Source: Enterovibrio norvegicus FF-33 (GTDB taxonomy: Bacteria > Pseudomonadota > Gammaproteobacteria > Enterobacterales > Vibrionaceae). From it: a DNA stretch of 64,000 nucleotides. This document shows, in pieces, positions 46,363 to 55,793 of this stretch. The notes beneath the pieces were generated by a model. The model ran no database searches. It saw only the letters and a list, made by a program, of their open reading frames with translations, and was not told the origin of the DNA. Numbering within the stretch: position 1 is the stretch's first letter; every line of letters begins with the position of its first letter. The stretch is from contig NZ_AJYD02000038.1 in the NCBI RefSeq assembly GCF_000286835.2, forward strand, positions 1,901,993-1,965,992, given 5' to 3'. The translations under genes were made by a program, and so were the position numbers.

Positions 46363-46608
46363 CTATTTGCGGTAGTCGATCGCCAGTTTTTCTGCTGCCG
46401 AATTGGCGATTGGGTTCAACGCTTCCGAACCCACCGCATCAAACAAGCTTTCTTTCATGTCGAGTGACCAAAACCGGCGAATGTGCGAAGCCACTTCGTC
46501 GACGGTGTCAGCCTCATCCCTGCCATGAATGAGGTTGTCCGCGATTTGGTTAGCCATATCATACAAACGCTGATTTCGTATCAGCTCGCCGTTCATATTG
46601 TGTTCCAT
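46363..46608 (-). CDS. fdsD: NAD-dependent formate dehydrogenase delta subunit FdsD
   Basis: Small subunit of 81 residues of the soluble NAD-dependent molybdenum formate dehydrogenase. The pattern LIRNQRLYDMANQIADNL near 9-26 and VASHIRRFWSLDMKESL near 40-56 is typical of FdsD. Family work links it to cofactor insertion or stability of the complex rather than to catalysis. The ATG directly follows the fdsA stop codon (TGAATG), so translation is coupled. A second in-frame Met four codons later is possible. It ends the fds operon; no clear terminator follows. Confidence 0.9.
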   Translation of the reverse strand: MEHNMNGELIRNQRLYDMANQIADNLIHGRDEADTVDEVASHIRRFWSLDMKESLFDAVGSEALNPIANSAAEKLAIDYRK

Positions 46609-49482
46609 TCAGGACTCTCCATCTTGCGTCGCTGCCGACAAATGCGCTTGCTGTTCTTCATCAAATTTTTGGAAACGCGTCTGCCAATCGCCCTGCGCCA
46701 CCGCAATTTTCACCTGCACTGCCGTGACCTTGTACTCAGGGCAGTTTGTTGCCCAATCTGAGTTTTCGGTAGTGATCACGTTAGTGCCAGAAACAGGATG
46801 ATGGAAGGTGGTATAAACCACGCCGGGCTGCATACGTTCGCTAATTTTCGCTTGAAGGGTTACTGCTCCTGCTCGGCTACCTACACTGACTGGCGTGCCA
46901 TCAGTAATGCCGCGGTCTTCCGCGTCCAATGGGTGAATTTCCAATACATCTTCAGTGTGCCATTGCGAGTTATCTGTTCGACGCGTCTGCGCGCCGACGT
47001 TGTATTGTGAGAGTATTCGACCCGTCGTCAGAATGAGCGGGAAGCGTTTATTCACTCTCTCTTCCGACGCCACATATTCAGTGACGACAAAGCTGCCTTT
47101 TCCTTTCACAAAGCTACCGATGTGCATAGTAGGTGTGCCGTCAGGCGCTTCTTCATTACACGGCCATTGAATAGACCCCAACTCATCCAGTTTTTCATAG
47201 CTCACGCCATGAAAGGTCGGTGTAAGGCGTGCTATTTCATCCATGATTTCCGATGGGTGGCTGTAGTTCATTTCAAACCCAAGGGCGTTAGACAACGCGA
47301 CCGTTGCTTCCCAATCACCTTTGCCTGACAAAGGTGCCATCACTTTCCTAACTGGAGAGATACGTCTTTCGGCGTTGGTAAATGTCCCATCTTTTTCCAA
47401 GAAAGTTGCGCCTGGTAAAAACACATGGGCGAATTTGGCCGTTTCGTTGAGGAAAATGTCTTGCACGATAAGACACTCCAGCGCGGAAAGCGCGGCTTCT
47501 ACGTGTTGGGTATTAGGGTCCGATTGTGCAATATCCTCACCTTGCACATACAAAGCTTTGAATCGACCCGCTATGGCAGCATCAAACATATTGGGAATGC
47601 GAAGACCTGGCTCGCTGTCGATTGGCACGCCCCATTCACTTTCAAACAGCGCTCGCACTGCAGGATCAGACACATGTCGATAACCCGGTAACTCATGAGG
47701 AAACGACCCCATATCGCAGCTGCCCTGCACGTTGTTTTGACCGCGTAACGGGTTCACACCGACACCTTCTCGACCAAGGTTACCCGTTGCCATGGCAAGG
47801 TTGGCGATACCCATGACTGCCGAACTTCCCTGACTGTGTTCAGTAACACCTAGGCCATAGTAAATCGCGCCATTGCCCGCTTTGCCATAGAGCCGTGCCG
47901 CTTCGCGGATCAGCATCGCGGGTATGCCCGTTTCGCTTTCCATCACTTCAGGCGCGTGGGAAGGCTGAGCGATAAATTCGCGCCATTTGTTGTACTCAGC
48001 GATATCGCAACGTTCTTCAATAAACGGTAAATCTTCCAGACCCTCTGTGATGATCACATGCGCGAGCGCATTCAATACCGCCACATTGGTTCCTGGACGA
48101 AGTTGTAGGTGATATTGCGCACGCACATGCGGCGCATTCACTAAATCAATTTCACGCGGATCAATCACGATCAGCTTGGCACCCGCCCGCAATCGACGCT
48201 TTAGTTGGGAGGCAAACACAGGGTGACCGTCAGTCGGGTTAGCGCCAATCACGATAACGACATCGGCCAACTGCACGGAGTCGAAGGTTTGTGTTCCTGC
48301 GGATTCACCAAGGGTGGTTTTAAGGCCATACCCTGTTGGCGAGTGACAGACGCGGGCGCAAGTATCGACATTGTTCGTGCCAAAGGCTCCTCGCACCAGT
48401 TTCTGTACCAGATAGGTTTCTTCGTTGGTACAACGAGACGAGGTGATACCGCCCAAGGCATTCACACCATGCTTGTCGCGAATGTTGGTTAGACGATTGG
48501 CCGCAAAAGTAATGGCTTCATCCCAACTCACTTTGCGCCAAGGTTGATCAATTGATTCACGAATCATGGGATCCAGCATGCGATCTTTGTGAGTTGCATA
48601 ACCAAAGGCGAAGCGCCCTTTCACGCACGAATGCCCCTGATTGGCCTTGCCGTCTTTGTTCGGCACCATACGCACTAACTGATCGCCGCGCATTTCCGCA
48701 CGAAACGAACAGCCGACGCCACAATAGGCACACGTGGTAATGCGATAATGACTCGGCGTACCTTGTTCAATCACGCTGTTTTCTGTCAGCGCCGCTGTTG
48801 GGCAAGCTTGCACACACGCACCGCAGGACACGCACTCAGATTCCATGAAATTGTTATCGCCCGCCACAATACGGGATTCAAACGCACGACCATTAACCGT
48901 TAGCGCATGCTGGCCTTGAATGTCTTCACAAGCCCGCACACAGCGCGAACACACGATGCATTTGCTGGTATCGAAGGTGAAATACGGATTTGAGGTGTCT
49001 TTTTCCATGTTGAGGTGATTCTCACCATCGAATCCATAGCGAACATCACGAAGTCCCACGGCACCTGCCATGTCTTGTAATTCGCAATCGCCATTCACCG
49101 CACAGGTCAAACAATCCAGTGGATGATCAGAAATATACAACTCCATGACGTTACGACGTAACTTTTTGAGTGCACTGTTTTCGGTGGTCACTACCATCCC
49201 TTCAGCAACAGGTGTCGTACATGAGGCCGGTTTACCGCGCATGCCTTCAATTTCAACCACGCATAATCGGCAAGAACCAAACGCATCCAAGCTATCTGTT
49301 GCGCACAGTTTGGGGATTTGAATGTTCAAGGTTGAAGCGGCACGCATCACAGACGTGCCTTGTGGCACGGTGACAGGCCAACCATCAATCGAAAGGGTCA
49401 CTGTCTGCACATCTTCGCCTGTAATGGCAGGCGTGCCAAAATCCTTGCGGTCTTGCTCAATGGGAATGTAATACTCAACCAT
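46609..49482 (-). CDS. fdsA: NAD-dependent formate dehydrogenase alpha subunit FdsA
   Basis: Catalytic Mo-bis(MGD) subunit of 957 residues that oxidises formate to CO2. The N-terminal NuoG-like part carries a [2Fe-2S] site (GSCRLCVVEIEG near 68), a HxxxCxxC-type [4Fe-4S] site (HPLDCLTCAVNGDC near 118) and two ferredoxin-like clusters (CIVCSRCVRACED near 174, CVSCGACVQACP near 217). The FdhF-like part starts with CAYCGVGCSF near 252, and the Mo ligand is the Cys of RVCHSPT near 379, so no selenocysteine is used. The gene lies between fdsB (52 bp upstream) and fdsD. Electrons pass through FdsB to NAD. Confidence 0.95.
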   Translation of the reverse strand: MVEYYIPIEQDRKDFGTPAITGEDVQTVTLSIDGWPVTVPQGTSVMRAASTLNIQIPKLCATDSLDAFGSCRLCVVEIEGMRGKPASCTTPVAEGMVVTTENSALKKLRRNVMELYISDHPLDCLTCAVNGDCELQDMAGAVGLRDVRYGFDGENHLNMEKDTSNPYFTFDTSKCIVCSRCVRACEDIQGQHALTVNGRAFESRIVAGDNNFMESECVSCGACVQACPTAALTENSVIEQGTPSHYRITTCAYCGVGCSFRAEMRGDQLVRMVPNKDGKANQGHSCVKGRFAFGYATHKDRMLDPMIRESIDQPWRKVSWDEAITFAANRLTNIRDKHGVNALGGITSSRCTNEETYLVQKLVRGAFGTNNVDTCARVCHSPTGYGLKTTLGESAGTQTFDSVQLADVVIVIGANPTDGHPVFASQLKRRLRAGAKLIVIDPREIDLVNAPHVRAQYHLQLRPGTNVAVLNALAHVIITEGLEDLPFIEERCDIAEYNKWREFIAQPSHAPEVMESETGIPAMLIREAARLYGKAGNGAIYYGLGVTEHSQGSSAVMGIANLAMATGNLGREGVGVNPLRGQNNVQGSCDMGSFPHELPGYRHVSDPAVRALFESEWGVPIDSEPGLRIPNMFDAAIAGRFKALYVQGEDIAQSDPNTQHVEAALSALECLIVQDIFLNETAKFAHVFLPGATFLEKDGTFTNAERRISPVRKVMAPLSGKGDWEATVALSNALGFEMNYSHPSEIMDEIARLTPTFHGVSYEKLDELGSIQWPCNEEAPDGTPTMHIGSFVKGKGSFVVTEYVASEERVNKRFPLILTTGRILSQYNVGAQTRRTDNSQWHTEDVLEIHPLDAEDRGITDGTPVSVGSRAGAVTLQAKISERMQPGVVYTTFHHPVSGTNVITTENSDWATNCPEYKVTAVQVKIAVAQGDWQTRFQKFDEEQQAHLSAATQDGES

Positions 49483-49534
49483 TGCTTTGCTCCTTGCCGC
49501 GCTATTGCGCTGGCTTCGCTAGGTTATCTAAAAC

Positions 49535-51112
49535 TCATTGGTCTGCCTGCTCGGCAAGTCCAAAATCAAGGGGGAAATATTTCAGCGCACTTTTGACCGG
49601 ATAAGGCGTCATGCCACCCATGGCGCAAAGCGAGCCTTGTTCCATGGTTTCACAAAGATCGCGCAGCAAAATCTCACTCTCTGCTTTCGCTTCACCGGTT
49701 TCAGTCATTAACTGGTCGATCACTTCCACACCGCGCACCGCACCAATGCGACACGGCGTGCATTTACCGCATGATTCAATACTGCAAAATTCCATCGCAA
49801 ATCGCGCCATTTGGCTCATGTCAGTACGGTCGTCAAAGGCGACAATACCGCCGTGCCCTAACATGGCACCTTTGGTGGATAGTGCTTCGTAATCCATGTC
49901 GATGTGCCATTCTGATTCCGGCAAATAAGCGCCCAACGGACCACCCAATTGCACGGCTTTTAGCGGCCTGCCGGTTTTGCTACCGCCACCGAATTCAAAC
50001 AGCAACTCACGGATGGGCACCCCAAACGCAAGCTCAAACAGACCCCCTTGTTTAAGGTTTCCTGCTAACTGGATCGGCATGGTGCCGAGCGAACGTCCTT
50101 GACCGAAATTCTGATAATACTCCGCCCCTTGCGCCAGAATGGTGGGGATCGACGCTAGGGATATCACGTTGTTGATGACCGTTGGTTTACCAAACAAACC
50201 TTGGATAGCTGGCAGAGGCGGCTTGCTTCTTACCAGTCCACGTTTTCCTTCAAGGCTTTCCATCAGCGAGGTTTCTTCGCCGCAAATGTACGCCCCAGCG
50301 CCGACGCGCAACTCGAGTTCAAACGAACAATGAGAACCGCAAATGTGATCGCCTAAATAACCTGCGGCTTTGGCCGTATCAATGGCTTTTTGGAAAATGT
50401 CACACGCTTTGGGATATTCAGATCGGGTATACACATAGCCATAATTTGCCCCTACCGCCATGGCGCAAATGAGCATCCCTTCAATCAAGGTGAACGGGTC
50501 GCCTTCCATTAGCATGCGGTCTGCAAAGGTGCCGGAATCCCCTTCGTCGGCGTTGCAAATCACATACTTTTGGCGATCGACTTGATCCGCCACCGTCTGC
50601 CATTTGATACCTGTTGGGAACGCCGCTCCGCCGCGTCCACGTAAGCCCGATGCTTTGACTTCGTCCAAAATGCCTTGCGAGGACAATGCCAACGCATTTT
50701 TAAGCCCGACAAACCCGCCGTGCTTTTGGTAATCATCAATATCGAGCGGGTCAACAATGCCTACGCGGGCAAAGGTCAATCGCTGTTGTTTCTTCATATA
50801 AGAAATGTCTTCGGTAACGCCAAGACACAACGGGTGATTTAGCCCTGCATCGCCGTTGCCATCTGGGTCGAAAAAGCGAAGTGCTAACAAGGCATCAACG
50901 TCATCTGGCGTCACAGGGCCGAACGCGATGCGCCCTTGCTCAGATTCCACTTCAACCATCGGCTCAAGCCAGAACATACCGCGCGACCCCGTGCGAACCA
51001 CGACAATGTCTTCACCAAGGTTGGCTGCACTGTGCAACATGTGATCAGCAACCTGATCGGCACCGCGAGAGACGGCAGACGTATCAAGCGGAATATAAAT
51101 GCGATAACTCAT
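49535..51112 (-). CDS. fdsB: NAD-dependent formate dehydrogenase beta subunit FdsB
   Basis: Diaphorase subunit of 525 residues, related to NuoF. It binds FMN and NAD and one [4Fe-4S] cluster. Features are the thioredoxin-like N-terminal region, GLRGRGGAAFPTGIKW near 152, the Gly-rich NADH and FMN stretches CNADEGDSGTFADR near 184 and GAGAYICGEETSLMESLEGKRG near 251-272 (in pieces), and ESCGKCTPCRIG near 443 for the iron-sulfur cluster. It takes electrons from FdsA to reduce NAD. Its ATG overlaps the fdsG stop codon by four bases. Confidence 0.95.
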   Translation of the reverse strand: MSYRIYIPLDTSAVSRGADQVADHMLHSAANLGEDIVVVRTGSRGMFWLEPMVEVESEQGRIAFGPVTPDDVDALLALRFFDPDGNGDAGLNHPLCLGVTEDISYMKKQQRLTFARVGIVDPLDIDDYQKHGGFVGLKNALALSSQGILDEVKASGLRGRGGAAFPTGIKWQTVADQVDRQKYVICNADEGDSGTFADRMLMEGDPFTLIEGMLICAMAVGANYGYVYTRSEYPKACDIFQKAIDTAKAAGYLGDHICGSHCSFELELRVGAGAYICGEETSLMESLEGKRGLVRSKPPLPAIQGLFGKPTVINNVISLASIPTILAQGAEYYQNFGQGRSLGTMPIQLAGNLKQGGLFELAFGVPIRELLFEFGGGSKTGRPLKAVQLGGPLGAYLPESEWHIDMDYEALSTKGAMLGHGGIVAFDDRTDMSQMARFAMEFCSIESCGKCTPCRIGAVRGVEVIDQLMTETGEAKAESEILLRDLCETMEQGSLCAMGGMTPYPVKSALKYFPLDFGLAEQADQ

Positions 51113-51636
51113 GGCGCTTTTACCTCTATCACTTGTGTCAGTAACCCGTTAAGCAGGAGGTCAAACTCTTCGTCTGTCATGTCGCCATAGATTTGATCGT
51201 CCACCCTCACAGCCGGTGAGTTCATGCAATTTCCAAGGCAATAGACAGGCTCCAACGTGAAATTGTTATCTCGTGTGGTTTGATGGTATTCGATACCTAA
51301 GCGTGAACACGCATGCTGTTCAAGTGAACGCGAGCCCATTGACTGACACGACTCTGCGCGACAAATTTGAATGACATGGGCTCCCGGCGGGGTGTGACGA
51401 AACTCGTGATAGAAGCTAATCACACCATGCACGTCGGCATCGGAAAGATTCAGCCCTCTGGCGATCACCGGAACCGATGATGGAGGCACATAATTCAGCA
51501 CCCCTTGAATATGATGAAGTACTGGCAGCAATGCACCTTGTTTGGCCTTTAGCGCATTTAGCGCTTCATTGACGGCTTGATATTCTTGTTCTGTCAGCGA
51601 GCGATGTAATGCTGGCTGTGACGCAGAGTTATCCAT
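51109..51636 (-). CDS. fdsG: NAD-dependent formate dehydrogenase gamma subunit FdsG
   Basis: NuoE-like subunit of 175 residues with one [2Fe-2S] cluster. The cysteines are in ICRAESCQSMGS near 91-102 and VYCLGNCMNSPAV near 131-143, giving the C-x4-C and C-x3-C pattern of the thioredoxin-like NuoE domain. GVISFYHEFRHTPPGAHVIQIC near 72-93 precedes them. It is the first gene of the fdsGBAD operon, about 260 bp from the divergent psuK gene. A LysR-type FdsR activator, frequent elsewhere, is not adjacent. Confidence 0.93.
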   Translation of the reverse strand: MDNSASQPALHRSLTEQEYQAVNEALNALKAKQGALLPVLHHIQGVLNYVPPSSVPVIARGLNLSDADVHGVISFYHEFRHTPPGAHVIQICRAESCQSMGSRSLEQHACSRLGIEYHQTTRDNNFTLEPVYCLGNCMNSPAVRVDDQIYGDMTDEEFDLLLNGLLTQVIEVKAP

Positions 51637-51854
51637 TTGCCTTCCTTGCTAAGCGAACTCGTCTTCCTAAGTGTAGTGGTATTTACGCCTCCTCCTGTTC
51701 TCGAAATGAGACCACTTTTACCCGTTTTACGACCTATGAGCCTAGGCAAGGCCATTGGGAAATGACTAATAATTCAGCATATTTTCATTTCACCATCACA
51801 CTTTGATTAATTATTGCTCAGTAACAATTGACAGTTTACACAGCAAGATAAAAA

Positions 51855-51887
51855 CTAACATTTGTTTACTATCTAAACAGATGTTAG
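51855..51887 (+). promoter_or_regulatory. Operator-like inverted repeat before psuK
   Basis: CTAACATTTGTTTA and TAAACAGATGTTAG are mirror arms of 14 bp with one mismatch, separated by CTATC. The right arm runs into the GGTGAGAGG ribosome-binding region and ends 11 bp before the start codon. The adjacent kinase carries its own helix-turn-helix, so autoregulation through this site is a reasonable proposal. Confidence 0.55.
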
Positions 51888-51897
51888 GTGAGAGGCT

Positions 51898-52989
51898 ATG
51901 ACCACCCGTGAAGATGAAATCCTGCAACTGATCAAAGATGATCCCTTTATTCAGCAACAGCGCATTGCCAAGTTGCTGAATATCAGCCGATCTTCAGTGG
52001 CGGTTCATATCATGAATATGACCAAAAAAGGCGTGATTCGCGGCAAGGGATACATTGTGGACCAACAACGATATGTGGTGGTCATTGGCGGCACCAACAT
52101 TGATGTGTTAGGCCAACCCAATGCCGAATTGATTCCTAGAGACTCTAACCCTGGTAATATTTCTCATTCAGCAGGCGGCGTTGGGCGCAATATCGCGGAA
52201 AACCTGGCGCGATTAGGCACAGACGTCAAACTCATTTCTGTGGTAGGAGATGACACTTACGGCAGCATGGTACGAGATATCACGCGTCGTGCTGGCGTCG
52301 ATGTTCGCGGGGTCAGCGTCTTAGAAAACGAAACCACTTCTACCTATTTGTCGTTGCTTGACCATGATGGCGATATGCTCGCTGCAGTCGCGGATATGTC
52401 TATTCTCGACAAACTAGATGTTTCTCTGATCAGCCGACAGGCAGAGATGATTCGCCACGCAGAAGCAATAGTGCTCGACACCAACCTCAGCGATACCGTG
52501 TTGGCTTATGTGTTTAGCAACTTTAGTGATCAGGCTATTTATCTCGATACAGTGTCAGCAACCAAAGCGATGAAAGCCCGCCCTTATTTGTCACACATCC
52601 ACACCCTGAAACCTAACTTGGTGGAAGCGCAGATGATTTCCGGAATGACGGTGGAATCCGAATCAGACATCGACGAAATGGCGGATTGGTTTATCCAACA
52701 CGGTGTTCAACGGCTGTTTCTTAGTATGGGAGCTGACGGCATCTTGTTCCGAACACCCCGAGAAGAACGTCTTATCCGCCCTGTTACGTCGCACATCATT
52801 AATACCAATGGTGCAGGTGATGCGTTTTTAGCTGGCCTCGTACACGGCCAACTACAAGGCATGAAAGAAGCCGACGCTTGCGAGTTTGCTGCAAGTTGCT
52901 CCGCGCTTGCCATGGAACACATCAATACCATTAACCCAGACATTACCGAACTTTTGGTTCAACAACGCATTGAGGGCGTCTTATGCTAA
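51898..52989 (+). CDS. psuK: Pseudouridine kinase with N-terminal helix-turn-helix (PsuK, PfkB family)
   Basis: Fusion protein of 363 residues. Residues about 1-55 form a winged helix-turn-helix (REDEILQLIKDDPFIQQQRIAKLLNISRSSVAVHIMNM, in pieces). The rest is a PfkB-family sugar kinase: VVIGGTNIDVLG near 61, SAGGVGRNIAENLARLG near 91-107 (PfkB motif 1) and NTNGAGDAFLAGL near 302 with the anion hole and catalytic Asp (motif 2). With the overlapping psuG it converts pseudouridine to uracil and ribose 5-phosphate. The fused DNA-binding domain suggests a kinase that also regulates its own operon. An inverted repeat lies just upstream. Confidence 0.88.
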   Translation: MTTREDEILQLIKDDPFIQQQRIAKLLNISRSSVAVHIMNMTKKGVIRGKGYIVDQQRYVVVIGGTNIDVLGQPNAELIPRDSNPGNISHSAGGVGRNIAENLARLGTDVKLISVVGDDTYGSMVRDITRRAGVDVRGVSVLENETTSTYLSLLDHDGDMLAAVADMSILDKLDVSLISRQAEMIRHAEAIVLDTNLSDTVLAYVFSNFSDQAIYLDTVSATKAMKARPYLSHIHTLKPNLVEAQMISGMTVESESDIDEMADWFIQHGVQRLFLSMGADGILFRTPREERLIRPVTSHIINTNGAGDAFLAGLVHGQLQGMKEADACEFAASCSALAMEHINTINPDITELLVQQRIEGVLC

Positions 52990-53897
52990 ATCCTTATCTC
53001 AATATACATCCTGACGTAAAAGCCGCCTTAGATGCTGGTCAGCCTGTTGTAGCGCTTGAGTCCACCATTATTTCCCACGGTATGCCCTACCCAGAAAATG
53101 TCGAAACAGCGTTACGCGTTGAGCAAACTGTAAGAGACAATGGTGCCGTGCCGGCAACGATTGCGATTCTCAAGGGCCGTTTAAAAATTGGACTCTCGCA
53201 AGAAGAAATTACTTACCTCGGTAAGCGCGGTCAGGACGCCATAAAAACCAGTCGCCGCGATATTCCGTTTATTGTGGCAAACCGATGTGACGGCGCAACC
53301 ACGGTCGCATCCACGATGATTTTGGCGGATATGGCTGGCATTCGCGTGTTCGCGACAGGCGGTATTGGCGGCGTTCATCGCGGCGCTGAAACCACTTTCG
53401 ATATCTCTGCTGATTTGGAGGAGCTTGCTCAAACCAATGTTGCTGTCGTTTGTGCGGGTATCAAATCTATCTTGGATTTAGGTCTGACTTTGGAATATCT
53501 CGAAACCAAAGGTGTACCTGTGATCGGCTACCAAACAGATACCCTTCCCGCTTTCTATACCCGTGAGAGCGAATTTGGCGTCGACTATCGCCTTGATTCT
53601 CCCGAAGAGGTGGCTGCAGCACTAAATGCTAAATGGTCAATGTCACTGAAAGGTGGTGTCGTGATAGCCAACCCGATCCCTCCTGAACACGCCATGGCTT
53701 CAGCCTTGATAAATGGTGTGATTGCAGAAGCTATTACCGAAATGGATGAAAAGGGCATTAAAGGCAAAGACTCAACCCCATTTTTGCTGGCGAAAGTTGC
53801 TGAGAAAACTCAGGGAAGCAGCTTAAAAGCAAATATTGCATTAGTACTGAACAACGCCAAACTAGCGGCGAACGTGGCGGCTTCGTTTTGCAAATAA
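52983..53897 (+). CDS. psuG: Pseudouridine-5'-phosphate glycosidase PsuG
   Basis: Enzyme of 304 residues that splits the C-C glycosidic bond of pseudouridine 5'-phosphate into uracil and ribose 5-phosphate. Family marks are VVALESTIISHGMPYPEN near residues 20-37, NGAVPATIAILKGRLKIGLS near 54-73, GATTVASTMILADMAGI near 103-119, FATGGIGGVHRGAETTFDIS near 122-141 and NPIPPEHAM near 231. Its ATG overlaps the end of psuK by seven bases, so the two are translationally coupled. A long hairpin terminator follows. Confidence 0.95.
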   Translation: MLNPYLNIHPDVKAALDAGQPVVALESTIISHGMPYPENVETALRVEQTVRDNGAVPATIAILKGRLKIGLSQEEITYLGKRGQDAIKTSRRDIPFIVANRCDGATTVASTMILADMAGIRVFATGGIGGVHRGAETTFDISADLEELAQTNVAVVCAGIKSILDLGLTLEYLETKGVPVIGYQTDTLPAFYTRESEFGVDYRLDSPEEVAAALNAKWSMSLKGGVVIANPIPPEHAMASALINGVIAEAITEMDEKGIKGKDSTPFLLAKVAEKTQGSSLKANIALVLNNAKLAANVAASFCK

Positions 53898-54218
53898 CTG
53901 CATCTTGCTAAAAGCCGTGGGATGAAACTCACTCACTCCACACACCCAAATAATGTTTACACGTCTAAACACATTACTCCTACACACCCGCGGAGTAATG
54001 TGTTTCATTTTCGATAATCAGCCCCATCATTCCTCATATTTTCAAGAAACATCGCCTTTAATGGACAGATTTGGACGTTCGAATTTTACTTTTTGTTAAC
54101 AATGTCCTACGCAGAGGTTATGAGCCACTAATACTGCTGGCTGATTTCAATACGAACTGTAATGAATTTAAACATGGACGGTTTAGATCACTAAACCCAT
54201 AACGGAGGGGTTCCATCA
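53898..54218 (+). other. Intergenic stretch between psuG and the GlxA-type regulator
   Basis: 321 bp holding the psuG terminator and then the presumed promoter of the regulator gene, whose ribosome site is GGAGGGG. No gene seen. Confidence 0.4.
53967..54012 (+). terminator. Long perfect hairpin terminator after psuG
   Basis: AAACACATTACTCC and GGAGTAATGTGTTT form a 14-bp perfect stem with an 11-base loop, followed by CATTTTC. The T run is interrupted, but the stem is exceptionally long. Confidence 0.7.
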
Positions 54219-55259
54219 ATGGGCTCAGTATCCTCAATTCACCAACCTGTCCGGCTTGGTTTCTACCTTTGCAATGGCTTCACCATGCTGGCGATGGCAT
54301 CTGCCATTGAAGTATTGCGAATGGCCAACCGATTGTCTGGCGAAACGTTATACGAATGGTTTACCTTGAGCGAAGACGGTCACCCTGTGTCTGCTAGCGA
54401 CTCACTAACCATCAATGTGGACGAACACATTAAGACTCAACGAGAGGTTGATATTGTGGTTGTGTGTGGCGGCGTTGATATCGAACGTAACTACACGCCC
54501 AAATTGCTCAGTTGGCTGGCTTTACAAGATCGCAAACACAAAACCCTTGGTGCCATTTGTACGGGTAGTTATGTGTTAGCAAAAGCCGGACTAATGAAAG
54601 ATAAAACATGTTCCATTCACTGGGAGAATTTGGCCGGATTTCAGGAAGCCTTCCCATCTGTAAGAGTCAGTAACAAGCTGTTTTCCCTGTGTGAGAAAAG
54701 AATGACCAGTGCAGGTGGGACCGCACCTATGGACATGATACTGAGCATGGTGACACAAGAGCATGGAAATAAGCTGAGTGCCGCAATTTCAGAAATGTTC
54801 ATGTGTGAGCGCGTGAGAAACAGTGAAGATGTTCAAAAAGTGCCGCTCCGGAACCTGATTGGTACAGCGCAACCAAAACTGTTGGAAACCGTATCATTAA
54901 TGGAAGCCAATCTTGAAGAGCCCTTTTGCATTGATGAATTGGCTGCGTTGGTGCTTTTGTCACGACGCCAATTGGAAAGGCTTTTTCAACGTCACATACA
55001 GTGTTCGCCTTCGCGCTACTATCTGCATTTAAGGTTAAGCCGCGCAAGGCAGCTCCTGAATCAAACCAATTTGTCGATCATCGAAATATCTATTGCCTGT
55101 GGCTTTGTTTCTACGCCGCACTTTAGTAAATGCTATCGCGACTATTTTGGCATTCCGCCGCGAGAAGAGCGCCTTGGGCTCAAACAAGCTCAACATCCGC
55201 CAACACCAGCAGTGGAAGCAACTCTGGTAGCGACAAACGGTGAGCAAATAGCCAGTTAG
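54219..55259 (+). CDS. GlxA family transcriptional regulator (DJ-1/PfpI plus AraC)
   Basis: Regulator of 346 residues. The N-terminal DJ-1/PfpI-like domain (about 10-190) shows VRLGFYLCNGFTMLAMASAIEVLRMANRL near 8-36 (in pieces) and GAICTGSYVLAKAGL near 106-120, where a Cys occupies the nucleophile elbow region. The C-terminal AraC domain has two helix-turn-helix units, FCIDELAALVLLSRRQLERLF near 232 (in pieces) and ISIACGFVSTPHFSKCYRDYFGIPP near 288. Relatives (GbdR, CdhR, ArgR) control betaine, carnitine or arginine catabolism. No target operon is adjacent, so its ligand is open. It is monocistronic with a strong terminator. Confidence 0.9.
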   Translation: MGSVSSIHQPVRLGFYLCNGFTMLAMASAIEVLRMANRLSGETLYEWFTLSEDGHPVSASDSLTINVDEHIKTQREVDIVVVCGGVDIERNYTPKLLSWLALQDRKHKTLGAICTGSYVLAKAGLMKDKTCSIHWENLAGFQEAFPSVRVSNKLFSLCEKRMTSAGGTAPMDMILSMVTQEHGNKLSAAISEMFMCERVRNSEDVQKVPLRNLIGTAQPKLLETVSLMEANLEEPFCIDELAALVLLSRRQLERLFQRHIQCSPSRYYLHLRLSRARQLLNQTNLSIIEISIACGFVSTPHFSKCYRDYFGIPPREERLGLKQAQHPPTPAVEATLVATNGEQIAS

Positions 55260-55793
55260 CGGAACTTATCCAGTTCAACATTGCCCATCTAGCCCGAACA
55301 TTATTATTCGGGCTTTTTTCGCATAGATTTTACGCCTTTCCTTTCACCTGAATTTCACCGCTCAAATATTAACCACACAGCAGAAACACCCTAATAATGA
55401 GTAGCGTAAGCATCCAATCTGCCAATAAAACTAGGCTGCTTTAAAGATGAATAAGCAGTGAGACTCATACACAAAACCCCGATAAACCATTACTTTTTTT
55501 GTCAAAGAATAAAGTATGTGCTGTTTTAACCTAGATCGTTAACACGCTAAATTTAAAGATCAAATCGTTAAAAATCGGAATGACAATTGTATCAATTAAA
55601 TGTTACCCAGAGGGTTATCCACCGTTTCTGTGGGTAACTTTATTTGCGAAGCGTAATATATTGAACTATCGAACTTAATTTCTCTTCACGGTGTAATTTG
55701 CGATCTGATACGTAGATTGCTGAGTTTGATTTCCGCCATTTATCAATGAGATATAATCTATCTAAAAAATCAGGCATTGGAATTTCTCGTCAT
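55260..55793 (+). other. 534-bp gap with an orphan hairpin
   Basis: After the regulator's terminator the DNA is AT-rich. At 55602-55638 GTTACCCA and TGGGTAAC pair around a 21-base loop and are followed by TTTATTTG. This looks like a terminator with no gene before it. A small transcript ending there is possible, but I see no clear promoter or reading frame. Confidence 0.35.
55291..55320 (+). terminator. Terminator of the GlxA-type regulator gene
   Basis: AGCCCGAA/TTCGGGCT with an eight-base loop and six T, 31 bp after the stop. Confidence 0.85.
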
